Source of the DNA: Arthrobacter sp.
Lineage (GTDB): Bacteria > Actinomycetota > Actinomycetes > Actinomycetales > Micrococcaceae
Direction: 5' to 3'
NCBI RefSeq assembly: GCF_031179985.1
Contig: NZ_JAPSHJ010000016.1
Coordinates: 1-64,000, forward strand
DNA: 64,000 bases
The position numbers were made by a program, and so were the translations under genes. Shown here piece by piece: positions 1 through 6,943 of this stretch. Under the pieces are notes generated by a model, which had not been told where the DNA came from, made no database searches, and was given only the letters and a program-made list of their open reading frames with translations. Position 1 is the first letter of the stretch, and every line of letters starts with the position of its first letter.

Positions 1-75
1 ATCCCCACGCCGCTCAGTCAATGGCCAATCTGAAAGCCCTCTAGACCATTTCCGCATTAAAAAGAGAGTTCACAC

Positions 76-336
76 GTGGCTAATATCAAGTCCCAGAAGA
101 AGCGCATCCTGACCAACGAGAAGGCTCGCCTGCGCAACAACGCAGTCAAGTCCGAGTTGAAGACTGCCATCCGCGCCGTCAACACCGCCGTTGAGTCCAC
201 TGACAAGGATGCTGCTGCTACTGCACTGGTTACTGCCAGCCGTAAGTTGGACAAGGCTGTCAGCAAGGGCGTTCTTCACAAGAACAACGCTGCAAACCGC
301 AAGTCGGCGATCTCCAAAAAGGTCAACGCACTCTAA
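76..336 (+). CDS. rpsT: 30S ribosomal protein S20
   Basis: This 86-residue basic protein starts [10 protein letters not shown] and has the Lys/Arg/Ala-rich helical makeup of S20, which binds 16S rRNA in the small subunit. The length is normal for the family. The start is GTG, preceded by a purine stretch (AAAGAGAG) at a suitable distance. It stands alone on the plus strand and is followed by a strong 30-bp palindrome that probably ends transcription. Identification is by family resemblance and is secure. Confidence 0.97.
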   Translation: MANIKSQKKRILTNEKARLRNNAVKSELKTAIRAVNTAVESTDKDAAATALVTASRKLDKAVSKGVLHKNNAANRKSAISKKVNAL

Positions 337-365
337 GGTTTTCCAGTTCACCTGAACTGATGATT

Positions 366-395
366 ATGGCCGGCACCCCATGGGGTGCCGGCCAT
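366..395. terminator. rpsT terminator hairpin
   Basis: This is a perfect 30-bp inverted repeat centred on CATG, starting 29 nt after the rpsT stop. It folds into a very stable GC-rich hairpin. Only a weak T stretch follows (CCGTTT), which is common for actinobacterial terminators. It separates rpsT from the protease gene downstream. The remaining 396-573 holds the upstream region of that gene, with no gene of its own seen. Confidence 0.75.
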
Positions 396-573
396 ATCCG
401 TTTAAGCGGCGCGCTGGCCCTTCCGCTAGGGAGGACGTTGTGAACCTGATCCGCTCGATCGTGAAAAAAGTGTTCTGAATTGGGTACTCCCTTTGTAGGG
501 AAGTTTACTGCCGCTGAGCCAGGAGGATGGGCGAGAGGGCTCAAGGCATCTGTCGTTTAAGGAGTCCAAGATC

Positions 574-2541
574 ATGACTGGTTCAACTGCACAGCAGGAC
601 AGCTCGGGCGACGGGATGGCCCCTGCGCCACGAGAGTCCTGGCCCAAGTTCCCGTGGAGGACGGAAGGTTTGGCAGCTCCGCAGGAGCCATCAAAACGGG
701 GCCGGTGGTGGCGCACTTTCTTGGTCGTCCTGCTGTATGTTGGCGTGTTTGCGGCGCTGACGATGCAGGACCAGCAAAGCCAGCCGCACTCAGTCGCTTA
801 CACGGAGTTCAAGGCACAGGTCAGGGATAACAACATCTCGGAAATCTTTGCGACGGGCCAAACCATCGATGGAAGCCTTCGCAGCGAAAAACCGGTTCCT
901 GGCAATGAAAACATCAGCTACACCCAATTCACGACCGAACGCCCCCTCTTCGCCAATGACAACCTGCTGAGTGAGCTTGAACAAAACGACGTCACTGTCC
1001 GTGCCACTCCACTCGTCAATGAACGCGGCATCCTTGTAAACCTCCTGATAGCAGTGGCACCCATTGCGCTCCTGGTGCTCTTTTACCTTTGGCTCATCAA
1101 GAAGCAGTCAGGCGCCCTCGGCTTGGGCGGATTCGCGGGTAAGAAGTTCCAACCAGTGGACCCTGAAAGAGTCCGCGTAACGTTCAGGGATGTTGCGGGC
1201 ATCGACGAAGTCGAAAGCGAAATCTCCGAAGTGGTCGACTTCCTGAAAGACCCAGCAAAGTACCAGGCGATCGGTGCCAGGCCGCCCAAAGGCGTCCTCC
1301 TCAGCGGCCCGCCGGGAACAGGCAAAACGCTGCTCGCACGCGCCACGGCCGGCGAAGCCGGCGTCCCCTTCTTCCACGCGAGTTCCTCCGAGTTCGTCGA
1401 AATGGTGGTCGGAGTCGGCGCCAGCCGCGTCCGTGAGCTCTTCCAGGCTGCCCGGAACGCCGCCCCTTCGATCATATTCATCGATGAGATCGACGCCATC
1501 GGCCGCAAGAGAAGCGGTTCCCTGGCCGTCGGAGGCCACGATGAACGTGAACAGACGCTCAACCAGATCCTTACGGAGATGGACGGGTTCTCGTCTTCTG
1601 AAGGAATCGTTGTCCTGGCCGCAACAAACAGGCCAGACGTCCTGGACCCTGCCTTACTGAGGCCTGGCCGCTTCGACCGTTCCATCACTGTGCACGCCCC
1701 CGATCAGACGGGAAGACTGCAGATCCTGCGGGTCCATGCAGCAGGCGTAAAACTTGCACGGGATGTTGACCTTGACTCGATCAGCCGCATAACGACGGGC
1801 ATGACAGGCGCAGAACTGGCCAACCTTGTCAACGAAGCTGCATTACTGGCCGTAAAACGATCCCACCCGGCAGTAACTCAAAGCGACCTCCTCGACGCAT
1901 TGGAGAAGATCCAGCTCGGTACGGTCAGGAACGTCGTGATGCCTGCAGAAGAACGCAAGCGCACGGCGTACCACGAATCAGGACACGCCCTTTTGGGCAT
2001 GCTCGAGCCCGGCGCCGACCCTGTCCGGAAAATTTCCATTATTCCCCGCGGCCGCGCACTTGGCGTGACCCTCTCCACACCCGACACCGACCGGTACGGG
2101 TACGACGAAAACTATCTTAAGGGCAGGATTGTTGGTGCTTTGGGCGGAATGGCTGCTGAAGACCTTGTCTTCGGCGTTGTCACCACTGGCGCAGAGAGCG
2201 ACCTGCAGACCAGCACCCACCTTGCCCGGATGATGGTTGGGCGATGGGGTATGTCCAAACGTATCGGCCCGGTCCAGATCCTTCCCGAAGAGGGAGATCC
2301 TCGTGCCGCAGGTGTGTCCGAGGGCATGCTCGACACGGTGGCGGAAGAAGTAAGCGCCCTGGTGGATCAATGCCACCAACGGGCTCTTACGCTCCTGAAC
2401 GAAAACCGCTGGCGCCTGGACTCCCTGGCACGACAGCTGCTGGAGAACGAAACCCTCGACGAACAGCAAATCTATGAAGCGGCAGGGCTTCCGCGTTCCT
2501 CCGGAAGCGGTCTCCAAACAAGCGAACGCCAACCGTCCTAA
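574..2541 (+). CDS. ftsH: FtsH-type membrane ATP-dependent zinc metalloprotease
   Basis: This 655-residue AAA protease would unfold and degrade membrane and cytosolic proteins. Two membrane segments (about residues 46-65 and 151-176) flank a short extracytoplasmic domain. Then come Walker A GPPGTGKT (245-252), Walker B IIFIDE (300-305), the arginine-finger region RPGRFDR, and the zinc motif HESGH (467-471) with a third ligand Asp at about 543 (AESDLQ). All catalytic residues are present. The start has an AAGGAG site 9 nt upstream. The familiar actinobacterial ftsH lies beside tilS-hpt-folE. This one sits alone next to rpsT, so it may be a second FtsH paralog; that is inference. Confidence 0.93.
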   Translation: MTGSTAQQDSSGDGMAPAPRESWPKFPWRTEGLAAPQEPSKRGRWWRTFLVVLLYVGVFAALTMQDQQSQPHSVAYTEFKAQVRDNNISEIFATGQTIDGSLRSEKPVPGNENISYTQFTTERPLFANDNLLSELEQNDVTVRATPLVNERGILVNLLIAVAPIALLVLFYLWLIKKQSGALGLGGFAGKKFQPVDPERVRVTFRDVAGIDEVESEISEVVDFLKDPAKYQAIGARPPKGVLLSGPPGTGKTLLARATAGEAGVPFFHASSSEFVEMVVGVGASRVRELFQAARNAAPSIIFIDEIDAIGRKRSGSLAVGGHDEREQTLNQILTEMDGFSSSEGIVVLAATNRPDVLDPALLRPGRFDRSITVHAPDQTGRLQILRVHAAGVKLARDVDLDSISRITTGMTGAELANLVNEAALLAVKRSHPAVTQSDLLDALEKIQLGTVRNVVMPAEERKRTAYHESGHALLGMLEPGADPVRKISIIPRGRALGVTLSTPDTDRYGYDENYLKGRIVGALGGMAAEDLVFGVVTTGAESDLQTSTHLARMMVGRWGMSKRIGPVQILPEEGDPRAAGVSEGMLDTVAEEVSALVDQCHQRALTLLNENRWRLDSLARQLLENETLDEQQIYEAAGLPRSSGSGLQTSERQPS

Positions 2542-2572
2542 AGCGCCACTCCATCCTGCTTCTCCAACCGGA

Positions 2573-3586
2573 TCAGCCGCCGCGCACCGATGTGGCAACA
2601 ACTGTCACAGCATGCTCTACGGCATACACTGGATCCCGCGACAGCCCTTTCACCTGGGCGTCTGCCTCAGCGGTGACCTGGATGGACCGGATGAGGCCTT
2701 CAGGGGTCCAACGACGGACATCACGCTGTGCCTGCTCTACCAGCCAGGGTTGCATTCCCAGCTGCCTGGCCACCTGGGCAGACGAGCCTTGGGCCCCGGC
2801 AACCTTGGCCAGGGTGCGTAACTTCGCCGCGAGGGCCGCTACCAATGGCACCGGATCCGCGCCCGTGGCGAGGGCGTGCCGGAGAGTGGACAGGGCCAGC
2901 GGCGCGTTCCCGGCCATCGCTGCATCGGCGACTTTGAAGGCAGAGGCCTCAACCCGACCGCCATAGTAGCGGTCAATCATGTCAGTATCCACGGCGGTAG
3001 CTGCATCGGAAATCAGTTGGCTGCAAGCCGCTGCCAGCTCTGCCAGACTGGCACCCACCGCGTTTACGAGTGCCTGTACTGCGGCGGGCTCGATCCGGCG
3101 GGAGGCTGCTTTGAACTCCGCCACCACAAAGGCCGTCTTGTCTGCCTCTTTCTTGAGGGGTTGGCAGTCAACCATGGGCCATCCTGCCGACTTCACGGCG
3201 TCGAGCAGCTTTTTGCCGCGGTTTCCGCCGCGGTGGCGCAACACGAGGACGGCATCGGGCTCGGGATGGGCCAGATAGGCCAGCGCATCGGCAAGGAACG
3301 CGTCATTCATGGACTCGAGACCCTCGACCTCAATGAGTTTCCGCTCCCCGAACAGCGAAGGGCTCACATTCATGGCCAGGGACCCTGCTTCGTAACTGCC
3401 GGCATCCAGACGGGTGACTTCAACATCAGGTTCCGCCGCCCTTACCAGCAAACGGATCCTGTCCATCGCCCGCGTTCCCAGATATTCTTCGGGGCCTGAG
3501 ATCAGCACCACGCCGGCCGGTGTTACGTCCCGCCAGGTTGCCGTGTTCGACGCCGGCGTTCTGGATGATGCCTGGGTTGCGGCCAC
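2573..3586 (-). CDS. holA: DNA polymerase III delta subunit
   Basis: This 337-residue protein matches the delta subunit of the clamp loader, which opens the beta sliding clamp. The N-terminal region (GVVLISGPEEYL) is the degenerate AAA fold of HolA, without a working Walker A, followed by the helical domain III and the C-terminal collar. The GTG start at 3586 has a GGAGG site a few bases upstream. It is convergent with the FtsH gene, with a 31-bp gap. In related genomes it directly follows comEC; here a foreign block lies between them. Confidence 0.93.
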   Translation of the reverse strand: MAATQASSRTPASNTATWRDVTPAGVVLISGPEEYLGTRAMDRIRLLVRAAEPDVEVTRLDAGSYEAGSLAMNVSPSLFGERKLIEVEGLESMNDAFLADALAYLAHPEPDAVLVLRHRGGNRGKKLLDAVKSAGWPMVDCQPLKKEADKTAFVVAEFKAASRRIEPAAVQALVNAVGASLAELAAACSQLISDAATAVDTDMIDRYYGGRVEASAFKVADAAMAGNAPLALSTLRHALATGADPVPLVAALAAKLRTLAKVAGAQGSSAQVARQLGMQPWLVEQAQRDVRRWTPEGLIRSIQVTAEADAQVKGLSRDPVYAVEHAVTVVATSVRGG

Positions 3587-3628
3587 TCTCGGTTCCTCCC
3601 GGAAATATAACTGCGGACTCTAAGCCTG

Positions 3629-3742
3629 TCACGCTGTCTCCGGAGCACCAAGCCCGGCGGGTGTTCTACGATCCTTCCAGCACTGTTGCCTGTCACTGGC
3701 CGCGCAGTAGGCCCAGGTTTCGGTGCTGCTGCCTCGGCTTGT
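3629..3742 (-). pseudogene. possible 3' remnant of comEC
   Basis: A 37-codon open frame with no start of its own runs from just after the hydrolase stop codon to a TGA 43 nt before the holA start. It ends ...PAGLGAPETA. This is where the last codons of comEC would normally lie. I infer that it is the stranded tail of comEC left by the rearrangement, but 37 codons are too few to prove homology by eye. It contains one copy of the 27-bp direct repeat. Confidence 0.35.
3635..3661. repeat. Direct repeat copy 1 flanking the inserted block
   Basis: These 27 bp match 7125-7151 at 24 positions, including 17 consecutive identical bases (3645-3661 and 7135-7151). Both copies have the same orientation and are exactly 3490 bp apart. 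They bracket the block that separates comEC from holA. On the minus strand both copies encode PAGLGAxET followed one codon later by TGA, so they may be two versions of the same gene end. Confidence 0.6.
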
Positions 3743-4540
3743 TCATGAGCTGCCGAGGGCGTCGAGCATCCTGCCGAGTGCTACGGGATCCTGAACGTGG
3801 GCCAGATGCCCTTGGCCGGTAAGTTCATGGACGGCGGCGTGCGGAACCCTGGTACGAATTCCTTCGAAGGAAGTGCCATATGGGTCGGCGTCAACGTTGT
3901 TCTCGCCAATGATCAGGTCGATCCTCTCCGTCCGTGACGCCATCGCATCGGGCACCTGTGCAAGCGATAGCGCTCGGAGTTCGTCGTACAGTGGCTCGCT
4001 GAGACGACGCAACGTCTCCCAGGTGTGGGGATCGGTGCGCAGGGCCTCGACATGCTCAGCGGTGAATCCCGAGATTTGTCTGTTCACGATCTCCACGCTG
4101 CGGTCCCAGCAGCCATCCATGGCTGCTGCTTTGAGAGCCGGCAGGGCCTCGCGGCCGAACGGCGGGATGACCGGTTCGTAGGCGATGACGTGCCTCAGCG
4201 GCTGTTCGCCCGCAAGCAGCAGGGCAATCAAACCGCCATAGCTCCAGCCGAACACTGCACGCGGCTCGCTCAGATCTTCGAGGACGGTGGCAAGATCGTC
4301 CACCTCCGTCCGCATCACGTAGCTCTCCGTCAGCGGGCCCGAAGGGGCACGCCCTCTGCGGTTGACCACCGAAATCGAGGGCCAGGCCCTCGTAGCATGA
4401 ACCACATTTCGCCACCCCTCCGCATCGCTCATCACGCCCGGCACAATCACTAGCCCGGGGGTCTTCGGGTCCCCATAGACATCGACCGTGACCCAGCTTT
4501 CGGCGCTGACTGGGACCCGTTTCTGAATCGTTCGCTCCAT
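3743..4540 (-). CDS. Alpha/beta hydrolase
   Basis: This 265-residue protein has the alpha/beta-hydrolase layout: an early strand LVIVPGVM, a nucleophile elbow GWSYGG near residue 100, and a late histidine in GQGHLAH. The acid residue is probably in the DADPYG stretch but is not certain. The substrate cannot be told from sequence. It follows the metC-like gene on the same strand, across a 232-bp gap, inside the block between comEC and holA. No secretion signal is evident, so it is probably cytoplasmic. Confidence 0.85.
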   Translation of the reverse strand: MERTIQKRVPVSAESWVTVDVYGDPKTPGLVIVPGVMSDAEGWRNVVHATRAWPSISVVNRRGRAPSGPLTESYVMRTEVDDLATVLEDLSEPRAVFGWSYGGLIALLLAGEQPLRHVIAYEPVIPPFGREALPALKAAAMDGCWDRSVEIVNRQISGFTAEHVEALRTDPHTWETLRRLSEPLYDELRALSLAQVPDAMASRTERIDLIIGENNVDADPYGTSFEGIRTRVPHAAVHELTGQGHLAHVQDPVALGRMLDALGSS

Positions 4541-4578
4541 GGAGACATTATTGTGGAGTGAACGACATCCAACTCAAG

Positions 4579-4767
4579 TCACGAGCCAATGACACGTCGG
4601 GCTTGCTCGGGAGTTCGACGGCGGAGAAGCAGTCCCAGCGGCGGCCCGGCTCTTCTCGCGGTCGCGGATACTCCGGCAAATCCTACGCGTGCACCCAGCT
4701 CCGGCCTCGGCCTGTCCGTCTGGAGCATCAATGCCACGTTCGGCACGAAGCGCCCGACCACTTCCAC
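4579..4767 (-). CDS. Small hypothetical ORF coupled to metC-like gene
   Basis: This 62-codon frame starts with GTG five nucleotides after the stop of the PLP enzyme. It is arginine-rich with no domain I recognise. Its position suggests translational coupling or the remnant of a longer gene. High GC alone can produce such a frame, so it may not be real. The rest of the 4541-4772 gap shows no other credible gene. Confidence 0.25.
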   Translation of the reverse strand: MEVVGRFVPNVALMLQTDRPRPELGARVGFAGVSATARRAGPPLGLLLRRRTPEQARRVIGS

Positions 4768-4772
4768 CGGGG

Positions 4773-5969
4773 CTAGTCGTCCGACGTCGGATGGGATCCG
4801 CTCTCGCCCGACGCGTACAGCAACACGGAGAGGGCGGAGTCCAGGTCTTCAATGAGGTCTTCTGCGTTCTCCAGTCCAATGTGGAGGCGGACGAGGCGAG
4901 GCGCGTCCGATGCGCCGTCGATGGCTCGGAGGTGGTGGGGAACCGCAGGCATGACCAGGCTTTCGAAGCCTCCCCAGCTCGTGCCCAGGCCGAAGAGTGC
5001 AAAATGGTCGATGAACCGCGCGAAAGTCGCCTCGGAGCAGGGCGGCAGTTCGATCGTGAACGGGCCGGCCGCGCCGGAGAACTGCGACTTCCACAGCTTG
5101 TGGCCGGGGTCGGCCTCGAGGGCGGGGAAGAGCACCCGCCGGACGGCGGGGTGCGCCTCCAGCCATCGGGCCACCGTGAGCGCAGAGGTCTGGTGTCGCT
5201 GCATCCGGACGGCGAGGGTCCGCACGCCACGCAGAGTGAGCCAGCACACGTCGGGTGCCGCATGCGTGCCGTTGCGGTCGCAATGCGCACGGACGCGTCC
5301 AAGGGCGTCGTACGTGCCGGTGATGAGCCCGAGCAGCAGGTCGGAGTGGCCGTTAATGAACTTGGTCGCCGCGTGGATAGAAATGTCGACGCCGAGCGCG
5401 TGCGCGTCCAAGAAGACTGGAGTCCCCCAGGTGGAGTCGCAGGCAACGGGCACTCCGCGGGCGTGAGCCGCGGAGCTGATGGCGACTAGGTCAAACATCT
5501 CCATGGTCAACGATGCGGGCGTCTCCACGAAGACGATGCTGGTGTCGTCGCACAGGAGAGCCGACAGCTCGGCGCTGCTGGAGAAGTACTCGATCACTGT
5601 TCCTGCGCGGACGAGCTCCTCCTCGCAGAAGGCCCTTGTCGGTCCGTAGATGCCTGCGCTGACCAGGATGCGGTGCCCGGGGCCAGCGTGCGCGGACAGG
5701 ACGGCAGTGATTGCGGCGAGGCCGCTGCTGGTCGCGATGGCGGTCTCGGTGCCCGAGAGCTCCGCCATCGCCCGCTGCAGCTCGAACGTCGTCGCCGTGC
5801 CGGAGCGCCCGTACCGCGGGCCGTCGAAGACAATCCCGCGCTGCGCCTGTTTGTACTCGTCGAGTGTGCTGAACACGGTTGTCGATGTCCGCACCAGCGG
5901 CGGGTTGATGGCATGAATGGCAGAAGCTGTGTTTCGCCCGACGTGGATGAGCTGAGTCTCTGGATGCAT
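4773..5969 (-). CDS. Cys/Met metabolism PLP-dependent enzyme (cystathionine beta-lyase-like)
   Basis: This is a 398-residue fold-type I PLP enzyme of the cystathionine gamma-synthase/beta-lyase family. Visible features are the active-site arginine region YGRSGTATT, SSGLAA for phosphate binding, Asp178 (ACDSTW) against the pyridine nitrogen, and the Schiff-base Lys203 in HAATKFINGH. The family cleaves or forms C-S bonds in Cys, cystathionine and Met pathways; exact specificity is open. An upstream in-frame extension exists, but ATG 5969 has an AAAGGAAA site and family-like N-terminus. It diverges from an AraC-type regulator, which probably controls it. Confidence 0.87.
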   Translation of the reverse strand: MHPETQLIHVGRNTASAIHAINPPLVRTSTTVFSTLDEYKQAQRGIVFDGPRYGRSGTATTFELQRAMAELSGTETAIATSSGLAAITAVLSAHAGPGHRILVSAGIYGPTRAFCEEELVRAGTVIEYFSSSAELSALLCDDTSIVFVETPASLTMEMFDLVAISSAAHARGVPVACDSTWGTPVFLDAHALGVDISIHAATKFINGHSDLLLGLITGTYDALGRVRAHCDRNGTHAAPDVCWLTLRGVRTLAVRMQRHQTSALTVARWLEAHPAVRRVLFPALEADPGHKLWKSQFSGAAGPFTIELPPCSEATFARFIDHFALFGLGTSWGGFESLVMPAVPHHLRAIDGASDAPRLVRLHIGLENAEDLIEDLDSALSVLLYASGESGSHPTSDD

Positions 5970-6023
5970 GGTTTCCTTTTCTGTCAGGCTGAGCGATGGG
6001 AGCAATGGGCCGGTCAATGAGGA

Positions 6024-6039
6024 CCAAGTCATGGCTTGG
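6024..6039. promoter_or_regulatory. Candidate operator between PLP enzyme and AraC regulator
   Basis: A 16-bp near-perfect palindrome, CCAAGTCATGGCTTGG (one mismatched pair), lies in the 136-bp divergent intergenic region. It is placed where a regulator could control both genes. A match to a known operator is not claimed. Confidence 0.4.
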
Positions 6040-6105
6040 CCGTGCCGATGGTCATGGTTCCAGAGTGGACTATCCAGGCGTGGCGCGCTTTCACTAGACT
6101 GACGA

Positions 6106-6849
6106 ATGATGTCAAAAATCCGCCACGTCGCGGCCGCGCCGACCCAGACCCGCAACCTCTCGCCCGGCGACGACGTCACGCCCCACCACCACGAGGACCA
6201 CCAGCTCATCTATGCCAGCTCCGGTGTGCTCGAGGTCTTCGTGCCCGACGGTACCTGGTTCACGCCCCCGGTGCGGGCCGTGTGGGTGCCCGGCGGCACG
6301 ATCCACCATTGGCAGGTCCACGGCACCACAACCGTCCACCTCGTCGGCATCCCCAGCGCGATGATGCCTCCGGCCGATCACATGCCGACGCTCGTCGCTG
6401 TGGGGCCGCTGTTCCGCGAACTTACGATTGCGTGCTCGCAGAACGGCCACGCGGAGACGCCAGCGGCACGTCGCCTCCTGCGCGTGCTCGTTGACCGGAT
6501 CCAGCCCTCACCCCACGCCCCGACGATGCTGCCGACCTTCCGGGAGCAGCGACTGCGGGACGTTCAGGCGGCCCTTGAGGCCGACCTGACGACGTCGCCG
6601 GGCCTAGCCGAGCTCGGCCGACGGGTCGGAGCGAGCGAACGCACGCTCTCCCGGCTGTTTCACGACGAGGTCGGGATGACTTACACCGTGTGGCGCAACC
6701 AGCTCCGGCTGCATATGGCTTCCCTGATGCTCGCCGAAGGTAAGACCGTGAGCCAGACGGCCAGCGCCTGCGGGTACTCCTCCGCCAGCGCGTTCGTCAC
6801 GGCATTCCGCACGGCCTTCGGGACGACGCCAGGGTTGCTGTACCGGTAG
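6106..6849 (+). CDS. AraC-family transcriptional regulator with N-terminal cupin
   Basis: This 247-residue regulator has an N-terminal cupin-like sensor rich in histidine (HHHEDHQLIY) and the double helix-turn-helix of AraC proteins from about residue 155 on, ending with the conserved CGYSSASAFVTAFRTAFG segment. It belongs to the short cupin-AraC type whose members often control a divergent neighbour. Here that neighbour is the metC-like gene. Two adjacent ATG codons (6106 and 6109) could start it and no clear ribosome site is seen, so it may be leaderless. The likely role is local control; the ligand is unknown. Confidence 0.88.
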   Translation: MMSKIRHVAAAPTQTRNLSPGDDVTPHHHEDHQLIYASSGVLEVFVPDGTWFTPPVRAVWVPGGTIHHWQVHGTTTVHLVGIPSAMMPPADHMPTLVAVGPLFRELTIACSQNGHAETPAARRLLRVLVDRIQPSPHAPTMLPTFREQRLRDVQAALEADLTTSPGLAELGRRVGASERTLSRLFHDEVGMTYTVWRNQLRLHMASLMLAEGKTVSQTASACGYSSASAFVTAFRTAFGTTPGLLYR

Positions 6850-6943
6850 GAGCCCTGGAAGCCGCCACCAAGGCGGATGCCTCTTGGAAGAGGCCCTGGT
6901 ACATTCCCGTAACCGAGACTACGTTTTGAATCACCTTCAAGGA

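Noticed and set aside
6879..6894. Hairpin after the AraC gene as terminator
   Set aside because: The stem is 6-7 bp with a tiny loop and no T tract follows; too weak to call.
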